The notes beneath the pieces were generated by a model that did not search any database, had not been told where the DNA came from, and was given only the letters and a program-made list of their open reading frames with translations. Positions 53,823 to 62,600 of a stretch of 64,000 nt of DNA are shown here, one piece after another. The stretch is taken from positions 2,976,001 to 3,040,000 of the forward strand of contig JADJRK010000001.1 in the NCBI GenBank assembly GCA_016712285.1, given 5' to 3'. Numbering within the stretch: position 1 is the stretch's first letter; every line of letters starts with the position of its first letter. A program made the translations under genes and the position numbers. This stretch comes from Planctomycetota bacterium (GTDB taxonomy: Bacteria > Planctomycetota > UBA8742 > UBA2392).

Positions 53823-56563
53823 GGCCCCCTGCCCTTCACGGCGAGTTGCAGGGCGGCCCCGATGCGCTGTAACGCGCCCGGCGTGGTCGGGCCGCCCGTC
53901 ACCGCCGACGGTCCATAGCGCGTGCCGTCAGGCAGCCAGGCGGCGACCGTGCCGCGATAGATGAAAAACATCGCAACCAGCGAGTTGTCGCGCCCCAGCA
54001 CGGCGAGCTGGCCGTAGATATCGGTCTGGAGCGTGAGCCCCCCCGGCGACATCGCGTACTGCCGGAAGCGCTTGCTGTCGTAGCTGCACGCGCCCGCCAC
54101 GCCCCAGCGTGCGTGCACGCGCCGCGGGTTCAGGGCCGCGCAATCGTGTCGCCGCTGGATGAATGCGTTCACATCCTGCTTGCCCTGCAGAAAGCAGATT
54201 TCAAGGCGGTCACGGTCCCAGCGCACGAGATGCGTGAACTTGCCGCCGTACACCGTGAACCAGTAATCGCCCGCGTCGATCGCCAGCTCGCTGTGGATGC
54301 GCGCCGGCATGGCCTTGGCGACAGGTTTCACGCCGGCGTCCAGCTTGAGCACGCTCACTTGCGCGCTGCCGCCGCGCCACGCGAGCACGTTGCCGTCGTC
54401 GCTGATCGACAAGCCCGGCGCGTTTTCCTGCGTCGGCAACTCGGCGCGCAACTTCAACTGGCTGCCGGCAAACACCAGCACGCTCTGGTGCCCGTCGCGG
54501 GCGCGGCGTACAGCCAGCGTCCCGCCGGCTGCTACGCCCTCGAGCAGGGTCGCGCCCGCCAGCAGGGGCTTGCCATCAGCCATGGGCCGGGCCGGGCCTG
54601 CAACGGACGCAGTGCCGCGAAACGCAAGCTCGCCCCGGCCGGGGTTCAGGATCGCGAACTGGCAGCCCTTGCCTGGCGGCGTGGGCGCGTGCGCCAGCGC
54701 GTCGCCGCTAAGGCTGCGGTCTACGGCAACGTTAATGCTCGGCGGCAGCAACAGTTCCTCTGCCTGCCGGGCCCTGGTCTGCGCCTCGAACACGCGGCCC
54801 TGTGCGGCGACAATAGAGGACGCGCCGGTGTCGAGGTCATACACGACCATCCAGGGGTCTACGTCGCCAAAGCCGCTCACCGCAATGCAATGCTGCTGCG
54901 GGACGTAAGAAAGCGAGACCAGCTCGGGGTTGCCACGATGACCCAGTGCCGCAAGCTTGACGCGTCGCGCCGCGACGTCGATGTGCGCCACCACAAATTC
55001 GCTGGCCGCATACACCACTGCCACGCCGCCCCGCACGCCGCACATCGCAACCGGGTTTCCCAGCGCCTCGTCCTTGTGCAGGGGTCGCGGCAGATGCATG
55101 GGCATGCTGCCGTCGGTCGGCCACAGCTGCAGCAAACCGTTGGTGCTTGCCGTGACGAGCGTGCTGCCCTGAGTGTCCAGTGCCATCGCCATCAGTGTGC
55201 CCGCGATGCCGAAGCGAAACGGCATCGGGATGGCTTCGAACGGGCCTTGCCACGCGGCTTCCGCGTCTGCGGGTACGGGCGCAACGGGCTCGTCGATCGT
55301 GACACGAAACTGCCGCAACGTGACCGGCGCGCCACGCCGCAATTCGCACAACTCGGCGTGGCCCTGCTCATCCACACCCAGCGCGAACAGCCGCACCCCC
55401 GGCTGTGCTCGGCGCGCGGCCACGCGTACATCATCTTCAAGCAGGCTCAGGCGATGGGTCAGCAGAATGACGTCGCGCGCCTCGTACGTCGGCTCGCTCA
55501 GCGCCGTTTCCAGCGCGGCGCCGGGGTTGGGCGACAGGTCGCTGGCTTCGAGCAGGGGGCCGAGTGCATCCTGCTCCGGGTCCACGGGTCGGCCCTCAGA
55601 GCTGGTCGCCGCGAACTGCACCGGCACGCCGCGTCGCGATGCGCCCTTGCCGAAGGCAATGGCGGCCGCGACCAGCAGCAGGCGCGTTTCGCCCCAGGTG
55701 CGCACGCCCTGGTCCAGCACGACGAACAGGTCTTCGCGCACCTGTGACTGTGGCTCTTCGCGCTGCCAGTACAGCAGTTCGTTCTCGGCATAGCGGCGCA
55801 GGAACTCGAGTTCATCGCCCGCAAACTCGCTGAACAGAATCTGGTCCGGGTGGCCGCGGTTGGTCACGCTGGCATATCCGCCGACGGGCAGCTCGCTGCG
55901 CGCAGCGCGCCTCGGCGGCAGAGTCAGGGCGCTTACCATGCGGTCAACGAAGGGTGCGACGCCGGCCAGCCGCTTGCGGCGCAGCGCCTCTTCCAGCGCG
56001 CCCGCCAGCGTGCGCCTTGGCGGCGGGGGCGGCTCGGGCAGCGGCGCGCGCAGCGTTACTTTGCCGCGGCCGTGGCGCAGCCAGTGGCGTATGTCCTCAG
56101 GCGTCATCGCCTCAAGCATTTGCCGCAAGTGCGCCTCGAACTGGGTCGGCAACAACGGCGGTGTCTGCGCCGCGCGTGAAAGCCAGTGAAGCTCGGCCAG
56201 CTCCGCCGGGTGGCGCAACACCGACGCCAGCGCGCGCACCGGCACGTCGCCGGGCGCACGCGGCAACGCGCGCGTCAGGTCGGCGAACAGGGCGCCCGCG
56301 TTGCGGAAGTTGCCGCCGGCTTCGCGCCACGCCGCCTGCAGAGCGTCGTCCTGTCGCAGCAGCAACCACAGAAAGTGCAGGGCGAACGCAAAGTGGGTGG
56401 GCTTTTCGCGGCCGGCTGCGCCCTCAAGAAACTGCGCCAGCGAAGCCGACAACGCCAGTGTCTCATGCTGCGAGGTGATGGCGTCGCATTCGCCGGTCCA
56501 GTGCAACTCGCCGACGCGCTGCATGTACTGGTGCGGGATCAGCAGGTAGTCGAAGTAGCTCAC
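53819..56563 (-). CDS. vWA domain plus beta-propeller protein of the MoxR cluster
   Basis: The GTG start at 56563 overlaps the upstream stop (GTGA) and gives 914 residues. A helical N-domain (1-220) leads to the linker GGYASVTNRGHPDQILFSEF and RRYAENELLYWQREEP, then a vWA domain from about 278 (DLFVVLDQGVRTWGETRLLL). The MIDAS DxSxS is degenerate (D284-Q-G-V-R). The C-terminal 450 residues form a propeller with WD-like repeats (LVTASTNGLLQLWPTDG). In MoxR/vWA pairs the vWA protein works with the AAA ATPase to remodel or load partners. No signal peptide is present. Confidence 0.82.
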   Translation of the reverse strand: MSYFDYLLIPHQYMQRVGELHWTGECDAITSQHETLALSASLAQFLEGAAGREKPTHFAFALHFLWLLLRQDDALQAAWREAGGNFRNAGALFADLTRALPRAPGDVPVRALASVLRHPAELAELHWLSRAAQTPPLLPTQFEAHLRQMLEAMTPEDIRHWLRHGRGKVTLRAPLPEPPPPPRRTLAGALEEALRRKRLAGVAPFVDRMVSALTLPPRRAARSELPVGGYASVTNRGHPDQILFSEFAGDELEFLRRYAENELLYWQREEPQSQVREDLFVVLDQGVRTWGETRLLLVAAAIAFGKGASRRGVPVQFAATSSEGRPVDPEQDALGPLLEASDLSPNPGAALETALSEPTYEARDVILLTHRLSLLEDDVRVAARRAQPGVRLFALGVDEQGHAELCELRRGAPVTLRQFRVTIDEPVAPVPADAEAAWQGPFEAIPMPFRFGIAGTLMAMALDTQGSTLVTASTNGLLQLWPTDGSMPMHLPRPLHKDEALGNPVAMCGVRGGVAVVYAASEFVVAHIDVAARRVKLAALGHRGNPELVSLSYVPQQHCIAVSGFGDVDPWMVVYDLDTGASSIVAAQGRVFEAQTRARQAEELLLPPSINVAVDRSLSGDALAHAPTPPGKGCQFAILNPGRGELAFRGTASVAGPARPMADGKPLLAGATLLEGVAAGGTLAVRRARDGHQSVLVFAGSQLKLRAELPTQENAPGLSISDDGNVLAWRGGSAQVSVLKLDAGVKPVAKAMPARIHSELAIDAGDYWFTVYGGKFTHLVRWDRDRLEICFLQGKQDVNAFIQRRHDCAALNPRRVHARWGVAGACSYDSKRFRQYAMSPGGLTLQTDIYGQLAVLGRDNSLVAMFFIYRGTVAAWLPDGTRYGPSAVTGGPTTPGALQRIGAALQLAVKGRGP

Positions 56564-57273
56564 GCCGCCCCCAGCCGCGCCGAGGCGCGGGTAAGCGGCG
56601 CGAAGGCGTTCAAGGGCACGATCTCGAGCGCAGATTGCGTGGCAATCGCAAGGCAATCGCCGGGGACTTCCAGCGCCTCGAGCAGAGTGCTTTCGGGCAA
56701 GTCCGGGTGCGGGCCGAATCCCAGCGGCACCAGCAGACGCTCGCCCCAGAAGCGCCGCCCGGGAATGGTCGGCAATTCGTGCCCGCCCATCACCAGCACC
56801 GAGCCGCCGCTGCGGGCACCGCGCAGTTGCTCAAGGCTTCGCTGCGGCGCCATGTCAGCCCATGCCGCCAGGTCTGCGGCACTGCAAAACAGCGCGCTGG
56901 CCGGCTGCGGCGTCGTGAGTGGCACCAGCGAGAAGGCGACAGCGGCGGGTAGCGCGGGCGCCGAAATCGCGTGCGCGAAAGCAGCCGGCAGCAGCACCGA
57001 TTCCAGAGGCAGGAAACCGTCCGCGGGAACGCCCGGGGTATGAATCAGTCGGCCACAGGGGCGCCAACTGTCGCCGACAAGCTCAAAGAACTCGGCGCCG
57101 GCAGCCGGCAGCAGCGCGCGGACCACCTCGGCCCCTGGCGCATCCCAGCGTACCCACGCAGTTGACCCATCAAGTCTGACCAGAATACGGCGTTCACCGC
57201 GCAAGCCGGCCAGCAACGACAGCGCTTGTGCGGGTATGCGGGCGAGTGCGGCGTCTGCAAGTCGGCCGCGCAT
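56560..57273 (-). CDS. bpX2-like protein of the MoxR/vWA cluster
   Basis: The 237-residue protein matches, from memory, the bpX2 domain of MoxR-vWA-propeller ternary systems: a strand-rich start (ILVRLDGSTAWVRWDAPGAE), a middle VLMGGHELPTIPGRRFWGER-type block (actual text VLVMGGHELPTIPGRRFWGE), then LLVPLGFGPHPDLPESTLLE, and an end block IVPLNAFAPLTRASARLG. It begins one base after the MoxR stop and overlaps the vWA gene by 4 bases. It has no membrane segment or enzyme motif. The name rests on pattern memory only. Confidence 0.65.
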   Translation of the reverse strand: MRGRLADAALARIPAQALSLLAGLRGERRILVRLDGSTAWVRWDAPGAEVVRALLPAAGAEFFELVGDSWRPCGRLIHTPGVPADGFLPLESVLLPAAFAHAISAPALPAAVAFSLVPLTTPQPASALFCSAADLAAWADMAPQRSLEQLRGARSGGSVLVMGGHELPTIPGRRFWGERLLVPLGFGPHPDLPESTLLEALEVPGDCLAIATQSALEIVPLNAFAPLTRASARLGAA

Positions 57274-57274
57274 G

Positions 57275-58399
57275 TCAGCCCAGCCTCTCGATCAGGCTGC
57301 GCGCGCGCGTCAGCAACTGGTCGCGTGCCGCGGGTTCGGGTACCCACGAAAGCTGGTCGGCAATGCCGTACAACCGCTCTTTGGCGCGGGCGATGCCGCT
57401 GAGGCTCAGGCCGCCCTGGTTGATCTGGGTGTCAAGCGACTCAATCTCGCGGGCAACTTCCTCGGCGTCCACGCTGTCGCCGGTGCGGGCCAGCGGGTGC
57501 GCGGTCTGCGACTGGGCCTGCTTCAGGATGCCGTCGACCAGCGCGCGCAGCGGGCCAATCTGTTCCTGCCTGTCCCACACATAGCGCAGCACCCACAGGT
57601 CGCTGGTGTCCGCTGCCATGCGCCCGCACAGCAATGCTGACGCAGCCAGCAGCTTCTGGACTTTCACGGCGCGGCGGTCGCTGAAATCAACACCCAGGTC
57701 GCGCAGCTTGAACACTGCGTCGGCGTAGGGCTCCAGCGCCCTTGACAGGTCAACCTGCCATAGCAGGGCCGCCAGCGCGCGCAACTCGTCGGCGCTCACG
57801 GCGGGCGCCTGGTCGGCAGGTCGTTCCAGATCCCACCCGGCGCGCAGCAGCTCAGGCATGCTGTCACGTGGCAGGTTGCCGACGTGGCAGCGCAGCAGGA
57901 ATCGGTCAAACAAGGCACCCAGCGCGTCATCTTCGGGCAGCGTGTTGCTGGCACTGAACAGCGACAGCAGCGGCAGCCGGTGCAACTCGGCGCCGCGCCG
58001 GTACGTGCGCTCGTTCAGCACGGTCAGCAGGTTGTTCAGGATCGCGCTGTTGGCGTTGAAGATCTCGTCCAGAAACGCGAACTCGGCCTTGGGCAGCATG
58101 CCCTCGGTGATCGTGGCCACCACGCCATCGCGCAGCCGCGCAATATCCACCGGCCCGAAGATCTCGTTTGGCTCAGAAAAGCGCGTCAGCATGTACTCGA
58201 AGTAGCGCGAATGCAGGGCACCCGCGAAGTGGCGGATGAGCGCCGACTTGGCAGTGCCCGGCGGCCCCAGCAGAAACAGGTGCTCGCCGCCGACCACCGC
58301 AAGCGCGATCAGCTCAATCACTTCGTCGCGACCGACGAAGCGGCGCTTGAGCGGCGTGATGACCTGCTCACGCAGGCGCTTTGCGACTTCCAGTCCCAT
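57275..58399 (-). CDS. MoxR-family AAA+ ATPase
   Basis: The 374-residue protein has Walker A GPPGTAKS (45-52), Walker B FAFLDEIF (107-114), the MoxR-type insert YFEYMLTRFSEPNEIFGPVD, sensor 1 Asn in FSASN (152) and an arginine finger region LFDRF (166). The C-terminal lid is extended with a long helical tail, as in RavA-like members. MoxR proteins partner with vWA proteins as chaperones. It leads three further cluster genes with almost no spacing and is 48 bases downstream of the M61 peptidase gene. Confidence 0.93.
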   Translation of the reverse strand: MGLEVAKRLREQVITPLKRRFVGRDEVIELIALAVVGGEHLFLLGPPGTAKSALIRHFAGALHSRYFEYMLTRFSEPNEIFGPVDIARLRDGVVATITEGMLPKAEFAFLDEIFNANSAILNNLLTVLNERTYRRGAELHRLPLLSLFSASNTLPEDDALGALFDRFLLRCHVGNLPRDSMPELLRAGWDLERPADQAPAVSADELRALAALLWQVDLSRALEPYADAVFKLRDLGVDFSDRRAVKVQKLLAASALLCGRMAADTSDLWVLRYVWDRQEQIGPLRALVDGILKQAQSQTAHPLARTGDSVDAEEVAREIESLDTQINQGGLSLSGIARAKERLYGIADQLSWVPEPAARDQLLTRARSLIERLG

Positions 58400-58447
58400 G
58401 GCAACAGTCTCCGCACACGCGGCGCGCTGTCCAGATGGCGCCCGCGG

Positions 58448-60241
58448 TTACACGCGCGTCCCAAGCCAGGCGCGGCAGTTCTTCTTCTGCTGCGCGCTTT
58501 GGGTTTTGCGGCGGCTTAATACCAATTTGCCCTCGGGTTGGCTGGCCGCCGTTACTTGCGCTGTCTCAAGCCGTTCGCGCCGGAACAGCGCCAGCGTAAC
58601 GCGTTCGCCGGGCTTGAGCTCTTTGAGCCTCTCGTCGATCGACTTTCCATCTACCCGGTGCCCGTTGACGGCGACGATTTCGTCGCGCGGCTGCAGGCCA
58701 GCTTTGCGGCCTGGGCCCTGCGCGTGCACGGCGCTGACCTTTGTGCCGTCGAGCTTGATGCCCAGGTCGGCTTGCACGCCGGGTTTGTCGCGCTTGAACT
58801 CGAGGCCGTAGACGTCAAGAAACTCGCCGTAATCAAGCTCGCGCGTACCGCGCACGTGGTCGCGCCAGAATGCCGTGAAGCGCGCGCCCGCAACTTCTTC
58901 GCACATGGCCTCAAAGCCGCGCTCGGGAAAGCCCGGCTTGGGCCAGCCGTGGCGCTTCATGGCCAGTCGCATCACGTCATCCAGCGACTTGCGGCCCGCC
59001 GTGGCTGCGCGGATCTTGGCATCCAGCAGCAGGCCGACCTGCGCGCCGCGCGAATAGTAACTGACGCCGGTGTTGAGGTAGTTCTCGTCGGCCAGGTACA
59101 GCTTGGTCCAGGCCAGCCAGCTTGCGTCCTCGAGGTTCATGACCTTGCGGCCGGGGCGCGCGTCTTCGCGCTCAATCAATTCTGCGTACGACGCAAGCAG
59201 TTCGTGCTCAGGGGTCACGCCCGCGCGGGCGCACCACAGGCGCTCGTAATACTGCGTCAGGCCTTCCATCACCCACAGCGCCTTGGTGTGCTGCTCGCGG
59301 CTGTAGTCGAAGGGGCCCAGCACAGCGGGCCGGATGCGCTTGACGTTCCAGACATGAAAGAACTCGTGGCTGACAAGCCGGATGAACGACTGGTAGTCGG
59401 CTTCTTTCTTGAACTTCCAGCTCTTCCAGCCGCAGACGCAACTGTTCAGGTGCTCAAGGCCGCCGCCGCTGTCGGGCGTGATGTGGTGAATGAACAAGTA
59501 ATAGTCATAGGGCAAACCGCCCATGGCGTCGGCTTGCACCTGCACGATCTTCTGGGTGTCGGCGAGAATGCGCTTGAGGTCGAAGTTGCCGTAACCGTAC
59601 ACGGCAACGTCGTGCTTCACTCCATCCACCTTGAAACTGTGCACGCTGTGGGTGCCGACTTCAAAGGGCGTGTCGCCCAGCAGGTCATAGCTCGCGGCTG
59701 ACCAGGTGTTTGGCCGGCCAGCCACTGCGGGCAGGCTGGTGGCGACCTTCCAGCCGCGGAACGGCTTGATCGTAACGGTGTATGCGCAGTCTGCGGGCAA
59801 TCCGCGCGGCCCCTCGATGTAAGGAAAGAGATTGGTGCCCAGAAAGAACCCGTGGGTGTCGTCCAGGTGCGGCGTGCGAACAGACAGTTCGTCGGCATAG
59901 AGCGTGTAGCGCGCCTTGAACTTGCCGCCCTTGATGGCGTTGATTTCGAAGCGTTGCTTATCCAGCAACTCTGAAGTGCCTCCGCGCACGCTGAAGCTGC
60001 TGACATTCTTGGCAAACTCGCGCAGTTTGTAGCTGCCCGGCGTCCAGGCCGGAAACGCAAGCACCGCGCGGTCGTCCGCGCCCTCGACTGCTACGTCAAT
60101 CACAAACGTGTGGCTGGCCGGGTCGGGCATCGACACGCTGAAATGCACGCTTAGGCCGGAAGCTGGCGACGCTTTGGCTTTGCGGCGGGCTTGCGGCTTT
60201 GCCCTGAAACCGGCTTCGGAATGGCTTGCGCGTTCGGCCAT
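58448..60241 (-). CDS. M61 glycyl-aminopeptidase-like peptidase with PDZ domain
   Basis: The start at 60241 has a CTGGAGA site; a longer in-frame start at 60268 is less likely. The 597-residue product has a beta-rich N-domain (30-215), then the M61 catalytic core: GGLEH (260-264), zinc motif HEFFH (292-296) and a Glu in WVMEG (327) as third ligand. A PDZ domain lies at about 485-570 (VHAQGPGRKAGLQPRDEIVA). No signal peptide is seen, so it may be cytoplasmic, unusual for a family often exported. It follows the glycosyltransferase gene by 23 bases and precedes moxR. Confidence 0.92.
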   Translation of the reverse strand: MAERASHSEAGFRAKPQARRKAKASPASGLSVHFSVSMPDPASHTFVIDVAVEGADDRAVLAFPAWTPGSYKLREFAKNVSSFSVRGGTSELLDKQRFEINAIKGGKFKARYTLYADELSVRTPHLDDTHGFFLGTNLFPYIEGPRGLPADCAYTVTIKPFRGWKVATSLPAVAGRPNTWSAASYDLLGDTPFEVGTHSVHSFKVDGVKHDVAVYGYGNFDLKRILADTQKIVQVQADAMGGLPYDYYLFIHHITPDSGGGLEHLNSCVCGWKSWKFKKEADYQSFIRLVSHEFFHVWNVKRIRPAVLGPFDYSREQHTKALWVMEGLTQYYERLWCARAGVTPEHELLASYAELIEREDARPGRKVMNLEDASWLAWTKLYLADENYLNTGVSYYSRGAQVGLLLDAKIRAATAGRKSLDDVMRLAMKRHGWPKPGFPERGFEAMCEEVAGARFTAFWRDHVRGTRELDYGEFLDVYGLEFKRDKPGVQADLGIKLDGTKVSAVHAQGPGRKAGLQPRDEIVAVNGHRVDGKSIDERLKELKPGERVTLALFRRERLETAQVTAASQPEGKLVLSRRKTQSAQQKKNCRAWLGTRV

Positions 60242-60264
60242 ACAAGTCTCCAGCGTCGAATCTA

Positions 60265-61401
60265 TCAACCGCGGGCGGCTGCGGTACTGCGCGCGAACTC
60301 AATGGCGTCAAGGTAGCCCTGCCCGGCGCGGTCCCATGTGAAGAGTTTGGCGCGTTCGCGTCCGGCGTTGCCCATGCGCTTGCGAAGCTCGGCATCGCCC
60401 AGCAGCTTGCGCAGGGCTGCGGCGATGTCGGCGGTCATGGTGTCGCCGCGGGGCACGATGATCGCGGATTGCTCGGACACAACTTCGGCGTTGCCACCCC
60501 CGGCGCTGGTAATCACAGGCAGGCCCGCTCCCTGCGCCTCAATGAACGCGTTGCCGAACGCCTCTGGGTACACCGGCGTCAGGCAGAAAATGTCGGAGTT
60601 GCGGTACAGCCAGCGCCAGCGCGCGCCAGTGACCATCCCCGGCAGCAGGCAGCGGTCTTTCAGGCGCATTCTTGCATAGCGTTCTTTGACCCAATTCTGT
60701 TCGTGTTCGCGACCGCCGCCCGCCATCACGGCAAACCACGGCAGGTCTTCCAGCGTGTCCAATGCCTGCATCAACCTGTGCTGCCCCTTGGCTTTTCGCA
60801 GCATGCCCATACTCAGGATCAGCGGCACACACTGCGGTACGCCCGGCAGCGGCTCAACATCGCCTTCGAACACAGAGGGATCGAACCCGTTGTGCACGGC
60901 AAAAAAGCGCTCGTTGCGTTCAAGCTTCAGGTCGCGGCACCAGCCCGCGACCTCGGTTTCGCTGATGCCCACGAAAGCGTCGCCGGCGCGCACGACCGCC
61001 GCTGCGTGCTCGTACTTCCAGTTGCCGGGCTTGTGCGACAGCCTTGAGCGGGGGTTCAGCACAAACGGCACCCCCGTACGATCGCGAAACAGCGCAGCTG
61101 CAGCCCCGACCCAGATGCCCATGGCCAGCACGCAGTCAATCGGGTCGCGGCGGTGCAGGGCATGAAGCTGGCGGGCGCAGAAGCGGTGACGGCCGTAGCG
61201 CACAGGAATCACTTTCCAGGTGTAGCGTGCGTGAATGACGTCGCCGACGCCGTCCACCGCCTCGGTGCGGGTGCGCGGGCCGAGGTTCAGGACGGTCACC
61301 CGCACGCCAAGGCGCACCAGTGAGCGCGCGATCTGGATGGCCGAAAGTCGCGGCCCGCTGGGGTCTTTGTGAAAATGCTCGGTGAACATCGCGACATGCA
61401 T
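60265..61401 (-). CDS. GT4-family glycosyltransferase
   Basis: The start at 61401 (MHVAMFTEHFHKDPSGPRLS) is typical of GT4 enzymes, while a longer frame from 61905 reads into unrelated sequence. The 378-residue, two-Rossmann-domain product has an N-terminal sugar-acceptor half and a nucleotide-sugar half with VPLILSMGMLRKAKGQHRLM, LLPGMV, DIFCLTPVYPEAFGNAFIEA (the EX7E region) and ALRKLLGDAELRKRMGNAGR. Donor and acceptor are unknown. It is the first gene of the six-gene run leading into the MoxR cluster. Confidence 0.93.
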   Translation of the reverse strand: MHVAMFTEHFHKDPSGPRLSAIQIARSLVRLGVRVTVLNLGPRTRTEAVDGVGDVIHARYTWKVIPVRYGRHRFCARQLHALHRRDPIDCVLAMGIWVGAAAALFRDRTGVPFVLNPRSRLSHKPGNWKYEHAAAVVRAGDAFVGISETEVAGWCRDLKLERNERFFAVHNGFDPSVFEGDVEPLPGVPQCVPLILSMGMLRKAKGQHRLMQALDTLEDLPWFAVMAGGGREHEQNWVKERYARMRLKDRCLLPGMVTGARWRWLYRNSDIFCLTPVYPEAFGNAFIEAQGAGLPVITSAGGGNAEVVSEQSAIIVPRGDTMTADIAAALRKLLGDAELRKRMGNAGRERAKLFTWDRAGQGYLDAIEFARSTAAARG

Positions 61402-61471
61402 GACCGCAGAGTGTAAACCCCAACCCGGGGATGGCATAGTGCGCCAAGTGCACCCGGACCGGAGTAGCGTG

Positions 61472-61603
61472 ATGACGGACACGAAGACACCTGAGAAGAA
61501 GAAGGGTCTGCCTGAAGGCAGCGAGATGCTGTTCCTGGCGATCGGCCTGGCCGTTGGCGTGCTTGCGCTGATGATCCTGATGAAGACCCTGGCCCCGGCA
61601 TAG
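61472..61603 (+). CDS. 43-residue single-helix membrane protein
   Basis: A GGAG site 8 bases before the ATG supports this short gene. It encodes a charged start (MTDTKTPEKKKGLPEGSE), then one membrane helix (MLFLAIGLAVGVLALMILM) and a short tail. It is divergent from the glycosyltransferase gene. Function is unknown. Confidence 0.6.
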   Translation: MTDTKTPEKKKGLPEGSEMLFLAIGLAVGVLALMILMKTLAPA

Positions 61604-61656
61604 CCGGCTGCCCGATACCCATTCACGAGTTCGCGCACGCCGGTTAGCATCGCGGC

Positions 61657-62559
61657 ATGGCGTGCCCCAAGTGCCGGTCTGCCGGCGGCGAAATCCTGCC
61701 CAATGCCACACGACGTTGTGCGTCGTGCGGCTATGTCTACCACGAGACGCTTTCGTTCCCGCAGCCGCCGCATCGCGGGGCTGTCGCCACACCCACGGCG
61801 CGCAAGCCGGCTGCCGTGATGGTCGTAGTATTGGCTGTTGTGGTGATCGTGGTCGCGGGAATTGTCGTGGCGGTGCTTTCGGACACCGACGCGCCCTACG
61901 CGCACGACGACCCGTCGCCCACACGGCCTGATTTGCGATCGAGCACTTCAGCCCCCGTCATCCCCGAAAAGCCGCGGATTGAGCTTGTTCCGAATTCGCG
62001 CGAAGGTACGTACGGCAGCAGCCGCTTTTTCCTGGTGGAGTGCCGCAACCCCGGCCACGAGACCGTGTATTTTCCGAAGGTGTCGATCACACTGACTGCG
62101 CCGAACGGAAATGTGCATGCCCGCGCCGAGGGCTACGCCGTGGGCTACAACATCCCGCCGGGCAAGACGACCGTGATGCTGGTGATGTTTCGCGGCAACC
62201 CGGAGGGCAAACCCAAGTTCTACCCCTCAGTCTCAGGCGGCGACTACTCCCACGTGGCAGCGCCGCATGAGTTGACCGTACTCGACATCAAGGAAGTCGA
62301 GGGCAAGTACCTCACCGACGACCCGGCGCTTGAGGTGCGTGTGCGCAACCCGCTGCCCACGCCCGTGGATGGCATTGTCGCCATGGTGATTGGCCGTGAT
62401 GCAGCCGGGCAAGCCGTCACCTGGTCGAACCATGCCGAGGTAGATGACAGGAAACTGCCGCCCCGCGGCACCACCACTGTGCGGCTGCAGACCCACCCGT
62501 GGCGCATCGAGGACCCAAAGACCTGGGACGTGCGCGTGTACGCCAGGGACGTGAAATAA
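61657..62559 (+). CDS. Zinc-ribbon and membrane-anchored protein with FxLYD-like domains
   Basis: The 300-residue protein begins with a zinc ribbon (CPKC at 3-6, CASC at 21-24), then a membrane helix (about 54-74, VMVVVLAVVVIVVAGIVVAV) and two beta-sandwich domains outside the membrane (FLVECRNPGHETVYFPKVSI; LEVRVRNPLPTPVDGIVAMV), each with the strand-and-proline pattern of FxLYD-type domains. The zinc ribbon stays in the cytoplasm. It lies 41 bases before dps. Function is unknown. Confidence 0.75.
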   Translation: MACPKCRSAGGEILPNATRRCASCGYVYHETLSFPQPPHRGAVATPTARKPAAVMVVVLAVVVIVVAGIVVAVLSDTDAPYAHDDPSPTRPDLRSSTSAPVIPEKPRIELVPNSREGTYGSSRFFLVECRNPGHETVYFPKVSITLTAPNGNVHARAEGYAVGYNIPPGKTTVMLVMFRGNPEGKPKFYPSVSGGDYSHVAAPHELTVLDIKEVEGKYLTDDPALEVRVRNPLPTPVDGIVAMVIGRDAAGQAVTWSNHAEVDDRKLPPRGTTTVRLQTHPWRIEDPKTWDVRVYARDVK

Positions 62560-62600
62560 TCAGGTGCGGATTGGTGTTTTGCCTGACACGAAAGGACAAT

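Noticed and set aside
54113..55747. A 544-residue frame opposite the vWA/propeller gene
   Set aside because: It is an Arg/His/Ala-rich shadow typical of GC-rich antisense sequence; the reverse-strand vWA gene has clear domains and operon overlaps.
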